Positions 34,470-45,086 of a DNA stretch of 64,000 nucleotides are shown here, piece after piece. Positions within the stretch are counted from its first letter, which is position 1. Each line of letters starts with the position of its first letter. Source of the stretch: Hyaloperonospora brassicae (lineage: Eukaryota; Oomycota; Peronosporomycetes; Peronosporales; Peronosporaceae); NCBI GenBank assembly GCA_947650285.1, contig CANTFL010000810.1:288845-352844 (forward strand). Direction: 5' to 3'. Both the position numbers and the translations under genes were made by a program. The notes beneath the pieces are model-generated. The model had not been told where the DNA came from and ran no database searches. It saw nothing but the letters and a program-made list of their open reading frames with translations.

Positions 34470-36550
34470 TTAGATGTCGACACTTGGGCGCTGAGGTAAG
34501 CAGAGATTGTAGAAGCTGTTCTTGGCAAAGCTTGTCGTCTTGCGCCAGCTGCATGGTACGGCCTTGTACCCTTCTAGTGCGACAGTCTGGTTTTGAATCG
34601 TGTGCAGGTCTTCGTCGCCCGAATAGTGCGGGTCCAGCGTGAGGAAGGCGCACACGCCCGAATCAGGGTCGTAAATCACGCCCAAAAGCGTGAATGCCAA
34701 CTGGCCACCGCCCATCATCACAGGAGTTCCCTGCGATTCAAAGTGCCAAAGTAGCTCACGCGCTACGTCAGGCAGCTGGGTGCCACTCGAGACACTCAAC
34801 GACCGGAAGGTGACGCCAAAAAGCTCGTCCAGCACATAACCGACTTCCACACTGCCAATCCATTCTGTCGAGCCTTTGAATCGGGCTGGTTTGTCGCCCA
34901 TCTTGACCAGCACGCTCTGGATGTGCTCATGCGAGAGGAAGCGCTGTTGCGTGTAGTGCTGGATGAATAGCCACGACGCCAACGTCTGCAACGAACGGTA
35001 AGCACAGCCCCAGCCTTTGTCGTTCAAGCTTTGCTGCAAATAATGATAGTAGCCATAAAAGCCATCCACCAGCGCTACTTGGCAACGCGAGTCTCCTCCG
35101 AAACTTGGGATGCCTTCGTGCACGTTGTACAAGACGTCGCTCGTTGCAAGCCATTCTGCTTGCTGAGCTAGCGAGCACCCACGAGACACGCAGAACAGGG
35201 GCTGGTGTAAAGGCTGCAGGAACGCGCGGTGGAACCTCTCCACCCCTTTCGCATCGTCCATGTTCTTGGTGCGATCATCACACTCCTTCGAGCTCGAAGC
35301 AATGGTCAGTGGAAACGCAGCTCCAACAAGTGGGAACTGATGCACCGCCACGAAATCGGCCGCCTCTTGTGTATCCTTGAGTCGGTTCGAAACATCGGAC
35401 AGCTGGCGATATAGCTGATCCCGAAGCAGGCTTAGCGCAGCACTGAGTGGCAAGTCCACAGGCACGACAACTAAGGCCTCACAGCGTGCACGAAAGCGAC
35501 GGCTAGGTGCTCTGGAAACAGATGGTGCTGGAATCGTTAGCACAGGCGCAGCCGCATCAGCAGGAGACCCCTGCGGCGCAAGACTGACCATCAAATCTAC
35601 AGTGGCAATAGCACCATACTCCAGCGATGGTAGCATCCCCATTGTATCGACTTCCACTTCCTGTCGCCGAGTCGCTGCTTTCGTGCTCACTTTCTTCTGC
35701 TTCTTGCCACTCTTCTTCATCTTCGTCTCACTCGCGTCTTCAGCAAGACTACGCGCCGGCAAGATTGACTCAAGCGGCACGAGCTTACCGTCCGAAGACA
35801 ACACATCTTCTCCACGACTATCGAGCACACGAAAACTCCGACCCTTCTCGCCCTGCACGACAGCTGCACGCACGTAGAAGTTGCGACTATCACGCGTCGC
35901 AGCCTTATACTTCTCCAGCTGCTGTAGCAACACTTTCTTCTCTCCAATGCCATCTAACTCGACCGCACAGCGTAGTAGTGTGTATCCAATCGCACGATGA
36001 AACTCTCGAGCATGGACACACGGTACAACTGTAACCTCTATGGCCGTGGCAACTCCATCTTTGCACCGAAACGTCCTCTGCACCTGCACACTCAGATTGT
36101 ATACCAGCACAATCTCCCCTTTCTTCTCTTGCTGATCGCCGACTTCGCGAAGTGCAGCAGCTTCTACGCATTCCAAACAAACACAATCGAATATAAGTCA
36201 AGTACCCATCATTCTCTTCTGTAGCCACTTCTTGCTAGAGTACCGAGCTCCTTGCTGTCCTCATCGGTGTCTCCATCCACGACTACAAAACGCCCAATGC
36301 GAGAGATTCCGCCTGGTACATTGCAGTCAAAGGAGTGGCCCGTCGCGTCGTCAGAAGGTAGACGCAGCAGGGCCCAGATTGCGATCTGGTGTACGTCATC
36401 TCTGCTGGTCTCTACGATCTTCTGGGTGCCCAAAAGCACGCCGCGAAGTACAGGAGAACAACGGGAAGCATCTCGTACGTCTAGATCCTCGTGGTTCTTG
36501 CTGTAGCGCTGCAAAGAACGTAACAGCGGAGCCGGCACGAAGACCTGCAT
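34470..36550 (-). CDS. UFSP2: UFM1-specific protease, UFSP2 type, two exons (666 aa)
   Basis: UFSP2 removes UFM1 from substrates and matures the UFM1 precursor, at the ER. The C-terminal half is the C78 cysteine-protease fold. The catalytic Cys is in DKGWGCAYRSLQTL (about residue 489) and the Asp-x-His pair is in LDPHYSG (Asp 613, His 615). Pro-Val-Met-Met-Gly-Gly-Gly upstream matches the oxyanion/Gly-rich strand, and the protein ends FYNLCLPQRPSVDI. The N-terminal half is the divergent regulatory region typical of UFSP2 rather than the short UFSP1. Exon 1 is 36550-36244, the intron 36243-36164 (80 nt, GTACTC...GCGTAG, branch-like TTGAC), exon 2 36163-34470. The splice keeps frame (ELG to EAAALREV) and removes an in-frame TGA. 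Divergent from the LtaS-like gene. Confidence 0.9.
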
Positions 36551-36592
36551 TGTATCCGTCACAAACTGGTGCGCTGTTTGCCAAAGTCCTTG

Positions 36593-36605
36593 TTGTGATT
36601 GGCTG
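36593..36605 (-). promoter_or_regulatory. CAGCCAATCACAA element 43 bp upstream of UFSP2
   Basis: A 13-base string containing a CCAAT box, on the coding strand of UFSP2. The identical 13-mer occurs 30 bp upstream of the PX-GOLD gene (44331-44343), also on its coding strand. Confidence 0.5.
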
Positions 36606-37140
36606 TAAATAACACATCATAGTGACCAATGATCGACGAGTGGTAAAGTTCTGCTGTGCTGGCCCGTCTGGCTGTCGTCCGTTCGTACGCACGCGCATGG
36701 CCGACGACGTCGCGCGGACGAGGGGTAGTTTTTTTCCACCAATCAAGAGCGCAGCCTGACGTGCAATAGTATTTGCAACGGAAGCCACTCACGCCCACAC
36801 GTCTACGCACGTGGCCGTGCTATGTCCGCAACAAAGTGCGCTAGGTACGCTTCTTTCCCGATCCGTCCTTTTCTATGTGCTTCTTACCACACATAGAGCG
36901 AGAGCCGGTGGCGAGTCCCGCGTTACACACCCCTCGTCTGCACACCGAGAGTCACGAAGCTCGCCCAATCAGGTTCAGTCAACTGTCTTTCCCTCCCCAC
37001 ACCACACGCGCGCGAGCGTTTTCACACCGGACATTACCATCGCGCCACGGGCTATTTACGATCGATAGCGTGAGGAGAGCTTCACTTCTATGCACGGCCA
37101 AACGTTTTGCAAGAGAGCTATTGCTAACACAGTGGACAGC

Positions 37141-37209
<69 letters not shown>

Positions 37210-37639
37210 CTTGTCGGGATCGAGTGCCAGGCCGTCCGCGTCGCTGGCAAAACGGAGCCAACAATTGATACCGAGTCCCGCAATCAGACGCTCAAACGCA
37301 CGTACGGTACTCGCTTACCACACGCGGTCCGTCTGTCACTGGTCAGGTTCCCCCTCTCTCGTCCCTGTTGCAGTCTATTAATAGCTACATCGCTACACGA
37401 CACCAATAGCGAGCGACAGTCACCGACCGACGTGTTTGGCCCGCCCTCCCCCCTCTCATCCCTCTCCCCCCCCCCGTCTGCCGCCGAGCCACATACACAC
37501 AAAGCCCAGTGCGTGTAACCCCCACCGACCGACTGACCGACCGACCGACCGCCCGCGCGACCGATTTAACTGCCTGACTGACTGACCGCAAGTAAAACCT
37601 TCAGACCAACAACGAGCAGCTCTTCGACGCAGGTCCATA
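36606..37639. promoter_or_regulatory. divergent intergenic region with (GA)n tract
   Basis: The kilobase between UFSP2 (minus) and the LtaS-like gene (plus). It holds a CCACCAATCA box near 36738-36747, a long GA microsatellite (37144-37206), CT/C-rich tracts and a GACC/GACT repeat block (about 37525-37590) close to the start of the right-hand gene. The long frames in this region exist only because dinucleotide repeats lack stops. Confidence 0.6.
37144..37206. repeat. (GA)n microsatellite
   Basis: About 31 uninterrupted GA units in the 5' flank, roughly 435 bp before the start codon of the LtaS-like gene. Confidence 0.97.
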
Positions 37640-40600
37640 ATGTACCGCCGCAACACCAGGAGCTTCTCCCCCACGCGCGAGCTTTGTGAAGTCGGAGGCA
37701 TGCGACCTACGAGCGTGGACGCAGACGCGTCGCTCTGGGGCCGCACGCAGCGCTGGTGTCGAGGCCGCAGCGTCCTCGTGGCGTCCCAGAGAGTGTACCA
37801 GACCATGTGGCTTGCCGTGCTGGTATACGCCTTCCTCGGGCTGCCAGTGCTTGGACGCGTGTTGAACTTTGCGCGGTTTGTCCATCGCTTCAGTGCAGTT
37901 ACGATCGTCCAAGGGCTGCTGGTGGGATGGCTTCAGGACGTGGCGATCTTGTTGCAGACCATAACCTGCATCTGTGTCGTCAAGGTGTTACTGGACGGGG
38001 ACAAGACGTTTGCGCCACAGGGACTAATGGCAGCTGCAACATCAACATCAACAACAACAACGACAGTCGTGAGGAGTTTTCCCAATAGTGGCTTCCTCAG
38101 GACCGGCAGTGCCAGCACGAGGTACTTGCCAGTCTACATGCCGGTGCTCGCATCCGCGCAGGAGTTCCAAGACGAAGGCATGGAGGCCGTTGCGTCGGGT
38201 CTCGTCCCAAACCACCGGACGCTGCTGAGTTTTGGTGCTGCTGTAGCCGATCGACCGGCACTTGTTGCACGAATAACGCGCGGGCTGCACGCACTGGTGA
38301 TTGTGCTCTTGCTGCAGCTCATTCTAGTGGCAGCGACGATTGCAAGCGTCGCGGACTTTTGTCTCCAGGTGACTTTGCACCCCCGACTGAATCGTGCGTT
38401 CGTCGATATCTTTTTCAGCTACATGGGGCAGTTTGCTGCATCAGTGAGTGACGAAGAAGTCATGACGCGGACAGTTGTGGGATCCTGGACAGTCTACTTT
38501 GCACTCGTTGCTGCACTGACGTATGGGTTCTACACGGGTCGATTGCCGCTGACGTCTGATTTCCTGCGACTCCCGAGTGTGCTTTGCTGCTGTTTCGATC
38601 GCCGATACAACGCGCGGAAAGACTCGATGGCGTCAATGAACATGCCAGCGCTGACAACGTCCAAGTCGTACGTGTCCGACTTGTTTGCGTCGTATTGGCA
38701 GCGTGCAGGAAAGCCGATGGAATTTTCACGAAGAGGTAGCGGTCAGAACTACGATCAGTTGCCAGGTGGAAGTGCTAGTGGTGGCTGCAGGACAGCGCTC
38801 GCGTCAAGCTCCTCGCTGTCTTCAGGATACGATGCTTCGGCTAAATCTGGACCGTTGACTATGCTGGCGCGCTGCATTCTTGCAAGTGTGTTGATGACGG
38901 GTGCTGCTTTGTCAGTATCACTGCTTGTTGACGGCAAGGGCGGTGTCGATATGAAGCTGATGAACAACGCCATGTTTACTCTGCAGACAGAGCCTTTTTT
39001 CTACCGCCCCACGACCATTCATCGCGAAGAGATCAACTGCACAGCAGCTAGCAGCGCCTTGCGATCGACGTTAGGCGTTAGCGAAAAGTACGAGCTGGAT
39101 GGGCTGGGAAATGACGATCATTGTGCGCTGCTGTGGCGCAAGACCACGGGCTATGAGGGTGAGAACATCTTTGAGCTGCAGTTCAATGAAACAGCTTCTG
39201 AGACGACGACAGCTGACGAGACTGCTGCGAGTTCAACGGCTGAGGCCAGTGCCGGATCGGCAGCAACACAGCCTGCAGAAAAAGTCAGACCCAACATTAT
39301 CGTGCTCAACATGGAATCTTGGAGGCACCTGGACGTCGGCGTGCTTGGTGGTGCTGCTAAGAAGGCAAGTACTGGGAAAAGTGCGACGCCTCGATTCGAC
39401 GAGCTTGCACAAAGCGGCATTTTGTACAGTAAGCACTATACCCAGTGTGTACAAACGACGCGTACGCTGCTGACGACGCTGTTTGGCATGTTACCGTCGT
39501 GCACGGAGACAACGGCGCTGAAACAATACAGCACGACGCTAAACGTGCGAGGCCTGCCGCACTTTTTGAAGCAGCGCGGCTACTTTAACCTCTTCTGGAG
39601 TGCCGTTGACCTGACGTGGGAGTATTGGGACAAGTTTCTGCTGGCAAATGGGTTTGACACGATCGTGGATGACCGCAAGATTCGCAAGATGCTGCACGAG
39701 ACGCGCAACTACAAGAACATGCCGGACGACCATTTTTCGTGGGGTATGCATGACGACTTGTCATTTGAGATGCTTTTGTACGCAATCGAGTCGGCTCATA
39801 ACGCGAGTGCAGTGGACTCTATGGATGCTGCAATTGCATCAAGGATGGCGGCATCGCATGCTGGTACTGAGACGTTTGCGCACGGGACTGACACTGAGGG
39901 CATGCCAAGTGTCCAGGATGTGGCCGCGCAGAGCAGCCACAATGACGTTGCAAATTCCAGTGCAGACGAATCGGTTGCTATGGAAATGGCAACCGATGAG
40001 GCGTCGTCGAGGCTGTCATCTGCACCAGCAGAGCTTCCGCTTCTGGGCTGGGAGGGGTTGCAGACGCCGTACTTTATCGACATGTACAGCATCACGAGCC
40101 ACAATCCGTGGGCGCTACCGAACTCGTACGATGTGCCGGACCTGTCCGGTCTGTATACGCGCAACAACAAGAAGTACTTGAACTCGATGCGCTTTTCGGA
40201 CGAGATGCTGGGCAACTTTATTGCGTCACTGCGTGCAAAGGGACTCATGAAGAACACGATCGTGATCATCGAAGGCGATCACGGCTACGGTCGTCTCGAA
40301 CACGATAACAACCCGTCCGTGGCCGAGTCGGGCGTGTGGGATGAAGCTTCGAGAGTGCCGTTTTTGTTGTTGGCCGACGACTTTCTTCGCGAGCAAGACA
40401 AGGGCACAGTTGTGACCCAACTGACCATGCAGTCGGACCTCATGGCTACGATTGCTGACATCCTTGGCGTGACTCCCGAAGAGCCGCTGCACCAGCACGG
40501 ATACGGCCACTCGATGAAGCGTCGTCGTGGGCAATTGGCGACACAACAAGAAGCAGCAGCAGCAGCAGCAGAGGAATTGGTGGCAGGGAAGGATGGCAAT

Positions 40601-41023
40601 GTGAGTTTGAACGTGCTGGCGACCGAAGCACTGGCAGCAGACGCTCGAGCGAGTCTGCAGGAACGCCGCGTTGTTCTGTGCAACCCGTTCAGCGGGACGA
40701 GCAAAGGCGTGCGGACTGAAGAGCTGAAGTACGTCTTCCACCCGGATGGGTCCTACAACGTGTTTGAGCCTGCAGTGGACTATGCGGAGAAGAGGCCGCT
40801 CCGGACGGGATTCGACGTCGAGGAGATGGACGATGCCACGCGCGACGCGTATGACTACGTGACTAAGATCGTGGACTTGAACCAGTTCCTCTTTGAGGCC
40901 AATCGAATGATTACTCCACTGCCGACGTCGTCAACAGGAGCTACGCGAGACAACTTTACCCGTTTGCAAAGACCTGTTGCAGCCAACGGGACAATACCCG
41001 ACGAGATCGAGCTGACACACTGA
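37640..41023 (+). CDS. multi-pass membrane sulfatase-fold enzyme, LtaS-like phospho-transferase (1127 aa)
   Basis: The N-terminal 450 residues hold about five membrane segments: near 54-80, 90-120, 215-240, 275-300 and 410-435. From residue 550 a sulfatase/alkaline-phosphatase-fold domain follows. It has NIIVLNMESW (metal-ligand Glu 559), a catalytic Thr in QCVQTTRTLLTTLFG (605-619), and EGDHGYGR with Asp 880 and His 881. These match the metal and nucleophile positions of bacterial lipoteichoic acid synthase and phosphoglycerol transferases. It probably transfers or cleaves a phospho-polyol or phospholipid head group at a membrane surface; the substrate is unknown. A 70-residue low-complexity insert (about 720-800) and a Gln/Ala run (972-984) sit inside or after the domain. 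Single exon; the ATG at 37640 is the first in frame. Confidence 0.82.
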   Translation: MYRRNTRSFSPTRELCEVGGMRPTSVDADASLWGRTQRWCRGRSVLVASQRVYQTMWLAVLVYAFLGLPVLGRVLNFARFVHRFSAVTIVQGLLVGWLQDVAILLQTITCICVVKVLLDGDKTFAPQGLMAAATSTSTTTTTVVRSFPNSGFLRTGSASTRYLPVYMPVLASAQEFQDEGMEAVASGLVPNHRTLLSFGAAVADRPALVARITRGLHALVIVLLLQLILVAATIASVADFCLQVTLHPRLNRAFVDIFFSYMGQFAASVSDEEVMTRTVVGSWTVYFALVAALTYGFYTGRLPLTSDFLRLPSVLCCCFDRRYNARKDSMASMNMPALTTSKSYVSDLFASYWQRAGKPMEFSRRGSGQNYDQLPGGSASGGCRTALASSSSLSSGYDASAKSGPLTMLARCILASVLMTGAALSVSLLVDGKGGVDMKLMNNAMFTLQTEPFFYRPTTIHREEINCTAASSALRSTLGVSEKYELDGLGNDDHCALLWRKTTGYEGENIFELQFNETASETTTADETAASSTAEASAGSAATQPAEKVRPNIIVLNMESWRHLDVGVLGGAAKKASTGKSATPRFDELAQSGILYSKHYTQCVQTTRTLLTTLFGMLPSCTETTALKQYSTTLNVRGLPHFLKQRGYFNLFWSAVDLTWEYWDKFLLANGFDTIVDDRKIRKMLHETRNYKNMPDDHFSWGMHDDLSFEMLLYAIESAHNASAVDSMDAAIASRMAASHAGTETFAHGTDTEGMPSVQDVAAQSSHNDVANSSADESVAMEMATDEASSRLSSAPAELPLLGWEGLQTPYFIDMYSITSHNPWALPNSYDVPDLSGLYTRNNKKYLNSMRFSDEMLGNFIASLRAKGLMKNTIVIIEGDHGYGRLEHDNNPSVAESGVWDEASRVPFLLLADDFLREQDKGTVVTQLTMQSDLMATIADILGVTPEEPLHQHGYGHSMKRRRGQLATQQEAAAAAAEELVAGKDGNVSLNVLATEALAADARASLQERRVVLCNPFSGTSKGVRTEELKYVFHPDGSYNVFEPAVDYAEKRPLRTGFDVEEMDDATRDAYDYVTKIVDLNQFLFEANRMITPLPTSSTGATRDNFTRLQRPVAANGTIPDEIELTH

Positions 41024-41992
41024 CGTGGGCTTCCAGTGCCCGTCAACTTGCTAGAATAGATAGACATATCCACAGATTGGACAACGCTTGGTTTGCACTA
41101 GACAACTCGCATCCAAAAGCATTGAGCTGAATCACTTGTGTGGTGGCTGTGCACTACAACCTGTTCCGTTTAGCTCTTCGCGAGCGTCTGATTTCGCCAC
41201 GAGTAAACACTTGGAGCATGACCCTTGGAAGCTGGGCAACTCAGCACAGTCTCTCCCCGCTACGCACACGCTCGCGTGTCAACGACCACCGGCACGTCCG
41301 AATGCAGTTTGACAATAAATAGTCTCGTTTTGCCACGCTCTGCCAGGACCCGACGCGCGTCGTTTCTGGAGCGACTCGTTCCTTCTCCCCATTACGTCTG
41401 CAGTCATTCACACAAGCACTTGTCACACTCAGCGCGCCGCCACTCACACTACGGTCCCCCAGCAACATCCGCTGCCCTTCCGGCCTCAACTATGTGCTGC
41501 TTCAGCTTCAGGTCGTTTCAGCTCGAGCTCACTTCCCTCTGGTTTATCGCCGCCGTGTCGCTTGAGATGAAGTCGGCTCGACACATCGCTACCAGCCACG
41601 TATCCCCACCAGCCAACCGCCAACCCGACCACACCCTCCGTCCTCCTTTCGCCCTCTATCGTTGTCTCTCTCTCTCTTACCCTCTCTTGCGTCCTCTTTC
41701 TCTCTATACATGTGTGTGTGTCTTGTTACACCTTGGCAGTCTTCGCTCCAGGCTGCTCGTAGCTCCCATCTACGTCCACAGAATCAACACACGAGTCCAT
41801 TACAACACGCCACTTCATCGCAATCAGCTCCCCCGCCCATACACACACCACTTACAGGCAATGACAGAGATCGCACTCAACGGCAGCGAATCCCTCCGCG
41901 TCGACACCATCGAGTCGTTCTCGGACTCCTACAAACGCCACAACCACACGTAGACACCCGTCAGCTCTCGTGTCCCAACCACTGATCTCGTA
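41024..41992. other. intergenic, no supported gene
   Basis: A plus frame of 242 codons (41225-41953) has biased, low-complexity composition and no domain. Its last 30 codons (from an ATG at 41861, just after a TTACAG acceptor-like site) read like ordinary protein, MTEIALNGSESLRVDTIESF. They could be a small exon, but no partner exon was found. Confidence 0.35.
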
Positions 41993-42277
41993 TCACGCTT
42001 TCTCTCTCTCTCGCTCTCGCTCTCTCTTCCAACGTACGCGTCCACTCTCGTGCCGTTCCTCGAGTATAGGCGACAGCAGAATCGGCTTCAGACTTGGCCA
42101 ATTGAGTCCCAGTTCGTCTTCAGTGAGCACGTGCGCCGGGTCGTACGCGAGCCATCGCGCCTGCGATCGTCGCACGGCTCCGCGGTACTGCACGACCCGG
42201 TAGAGCCACAGTACCCCCAGCGCCAGCCCCATCGCGCCCAGGAACACCAGTGCGACCTCTGCCATGCCGAGCTCCAT
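41993..42277 (-). CDS. small one-pass membrane protein (94 aa), unknown function
   Basis: Residues 6-27 (AEVALVFLGAMGLALGVLWLY) form one clear hydrophobic span. An Arg-rich border (RGAVRRSQAR) and a soluble tail with DPAHVLTEDELGLNWPSLKP follow. The tail ends in an Arg-Glu repeat coded by a CT microsatellite (about 41999-42030), so the true C-terminus may vary between strains. The ATG at 42277 is the first real start; a CAG acceptor-like site at 42319 suggests an intron in the 5' UTR. The positive-inside pattern favours N-out, C-in. It lies 207 bp downstream of the PX-GOLD gene on the same strand. Codon use is GC-rich like the neighbours, which is the main reason for calling it. Confidence 0.5.
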   Translation of the reverse strand: MELGMAEVALVFLGAMGLALGVLWLYRVVQYRGAVRRSQARWLAYDPAHVLTEDELGLNWPSLKPILLSPILEERHESGRVRWKREREREREKA

Positions 42278-42484
42278 GGCCCTTCCTTGCCGACACTTGT
42301 CGCGTTCCTGAAGGAACAAAGCCGGATTTGCTGACCTGACAGGGGCCTTGTACCGGAGACCGACGCGCGAATGAATGATATGCCCGACGATGGGACGGAT
42401 CGACCACGAGGATTTGTCCCACCCACCCCACGTCAGAGCTCACTGTCGGTATCGCACAACGCCTTCGCTTGCGTGCAGTAGACC

Positions 42485-44301
42485 TCACTCTGCCGCTTGA
42501 TCGTCCATCTCTGCGGCCTCACCAGTAGACGGCAGCACTTTGGCCACACTTGTCGTACTCACTCGCTCGTGCTTAGCCAACGTGGCTTGCAGACTGCGCT
42601 GCACCATTCGAGCTTCTTGTGCCTCTTGCACCAACGCAGCCACGTTCACGTGCGAGAACGGCTGCAGCCGCTTCACCTCGTGCACCAGCATCTTCTTGTG
42701 CGTCCGCAGCGTCGCAACCTGCTGCTCGAGCTCCTTGATCTGCACTGCTTGCGCCCCGTGTCGCGTTTGCCACGACGACGCTTCGACCTGTGACGCTGCG
42801 AGGTGCGCCTCGAGCTCCATGTTTTCCACCGACCGCCAGAGACACTGCTCCTGGAAACCAGCGCAGAGGTTTTGCATGCGCTCGAGCTCGCTGGAGACGG
42901 CTTGCTCCATTGGCATGCCAACATTGTCTCGTGGTTTGTCGAAAGGCATCGCAGGCGATAGCGCTGCACCCTTCTGTGACTTCGGCTCGCTTCCACTGAT
43001 CGCTGCTCGTTCGAGCTGCGCGATGGTTTCCAGATTGGCCTTGTAGATCTCCTCTGCGATTTGCGCGCGATCGACAGCGCTCTTGAGCTTGTCCTTGGTC
43101 GCGGCCAGACGCTTTTCGAGACGAGTCTATAGTTTGCAAGCATGCGCACGTTAGCACTCGGTACAAAGAATGCGCGTATCTACCAGCAGCAAACACTTAC
43201 CACTTGCGCCTCGAGCTTGTGATTGCGTTCTTCTAGCACCGCAGACTCGAGCCGCGACTTCAAGTTGGCGTCTCCACTCTTCACGCTGCTGTCATGTGCG
43301 CTGTCTTCGCCAAATGCGCTGTCTTCACATTCGTCATCGTTCCACTCGGTAAGGTCCTCAATACACGTGACGTTCGACGCGCGTATGTAGCTGAGCAACC
43401 ACTCAGCGCTGTCGACGGTGTTACAAGCGTCAGCCGCTTCCAACACGTCGTGCGCAGCACACAGCGGCACCACGGCCACGCCAAACCGCAACGACTTGGA
43501 CAGGACCGAGCTCTTGTCCACGTTCTCCCAATGCAGCGTCAACACCCCTGTCGTTTCGGCCACAAAGTGTCCGTACACAAAACTCGGGTCGTCTGCTTCA
43601 AACGTGCACTGCGTCCTGTAGTACGCAACGTCTCGCTCGTCGAGTTCAGGCTCGACCACATCGTTGCTGCCGATGCTATAAGGGTCCATCGCTGGGCTCT
43701 CTGTCGCGACTGTACGCGAGAACTCGGCACGAAACATCACGCCTGCACCTTCCGACGCGAATTTCCAGAGCACCACGCGCTTTGTCTCGGCTTCAGCACA
43801 CTCCACCGCCTCGTGGTGCTCGACACAGCAACCAGCCGCCACTCGCAGGTGCACGAGCTCTTCTCTTCCTGTCGCTCGAATAGCAGTTTCCGCTGCGTCG
43901 TGGTAACGCCGGGCGCTCGTCTCGTCACTCGTCCATTCGTTGCCCCCTACGAACAGTTTCAGCGCTCGGGACGTCGCTAGCAACGCGGAACGCCGCACCA
44001 CGTGATCGAGAAACGTCTCAATTGCAACTGACAGGCGAATCGACCGCTGATTAATGGAGAACATGCTCTGATTCGCGTTGCAGAGCGCGTTGATCGAGTG
44101 CGCGATCGATGTCGAGAGAGGCGACGCCGCTGCTGCATTGATTTCAGCGCGTAATTGACGTTCCAAGTGCAGGAAATCGCAGAGAGAACGCTCGAGCAGC
44201 TGATAGTGGCCATCACAGTGGAGCAGGACGCGCGTTGTCGCGTCGAGACGCGCGTCCGAGCCGTAAGTCGGCGACACTTTGACGGCGATGGCGAGCGGCA
44301 T
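42485..44301 (-). CDS. PX-GOLD-coiled-coil protein, two exons (580 aa)
   Basis: Exon 1 is 44301-43201, the intron 43200-43127 (74 nt, GTAAGT...CTATAG, branch GCTAAC), exon 2 43126-42485. The splice is in phase 0 (EAQV-TRLEKRL) and the coding length 1743 nt. Residues 2-120 look like a divergent phox-homology domain, including SLCDFLHLERQLRAEI and a late SIRLSVAIETFLDHVV helix. Residues 185-300 fit a GOLD domain: RVVLWKFASEGAGVMFRAEF, a variable loop, then YRTQCTFEADDPSFVYGHFV and GVLTLHWENVDKSSVLSKSL. From about 350 to 530 a long heptad coil runs across the exon junction. PX domains bind phosphoinositides and GOLD domains are found in Golgi and lipid-traffic proteins, so an endosomal or Golgi membrane role is inferred. 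Confidence 0.78.
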
Positions 44302-44330
44302 TGGTCTGGTTACAGTTGGGAAAAGAAGGA

Positions 44331-44343
44331 TTGTGATTGGCTG
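44331..44343 (-). promoter_or_regulatory. CAGCCAATCACAA element 30 bp upstream of the PX-GOLD gene
   Basis: Same 13-mer and same orientation relative to the gene as at UFSP2 (36593-36605). Confidence 0.5.
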
Positions 44344-45086
44344 GCGGGTCGATGCCGGCGACATGTAGCCATCACGCGCTCTCCACGGTGTCAACTCGAG
44401 GGCGATGGCAGCAGAATGTAGCCATGTCGAGGGCGATGGATAGGTGAGTTGGCTGGCTGGTCGGTCGCACGTTTGTTTGGGCTTTTCTTCCGTAGCGTCT
44501 CTCTCTCTCTCTCCTCTCTCTCTCTTTGTTCAAGTTGCAGTCGTCCCAGCTGACGTCTCGGAAGACGGGTCAGCAGACACGCTGTCTTTGCTTCCAGCTG
44601 GCAATCAAGAAGCTTGAAGTTTGACGAGTCACGTGCGCGGGATCGAGCACCCTATGAGAGACGAAAAGGATTTCGTGACACGCATGAGTTGGTGGTCTGT
44701 GTACAGGGTACAAGTGTGCGCCTGGATGTCGAGACCGTTAGTGCGGCATCAGTCGAAGGCGTAGTCACGTTTGGGCCTTCGACTGATTCCGCACAACGGA
44801 AAGTCCGCTGAAGTCATGGTCGCTCGAACGTGCTGCTATGCGAAAACAATCACGTCGAGTTGTATACATTCCAGGTCGAACTCTAGGGCATAGCAGTAGA
44901 TACTTCGGCTGTTATCTGCATCACACATTACTTCCAGACCTTTCGTTGATCTTAGAAGCGATCGACCGGGCAATCACGGCGTTCGTGGGTTAATGCTTTG
45001 ACTTGGCACCGCTAGGAACCCCTATGACTGCATTGCAATGACTTTTACCCCGCGCAAATCGACCAGCACTTTTGCACCTGCTTGGT
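44344..45086. other. intergenic, no supported gene
   Basis: 5' flank of the PX-GOLD gene, with a CT-rich tract near 44500-44526, then unassigned sequence running into the copia relic. Confidence 0.4.

Noticed and set aside
36875..37518. Plus-strand frames of 142-168 codons with Arg-Glu runs
   Set aside because: They stay open only because of the GA microsatellite and lie in the promoter region between two divergent genes.
41225..41953. Plus-strand 242-codon frame
   Set aside because: His/Ser/Arg low-complexity text without a domain; crosses a CT-rich tract and an acceptor-like site.
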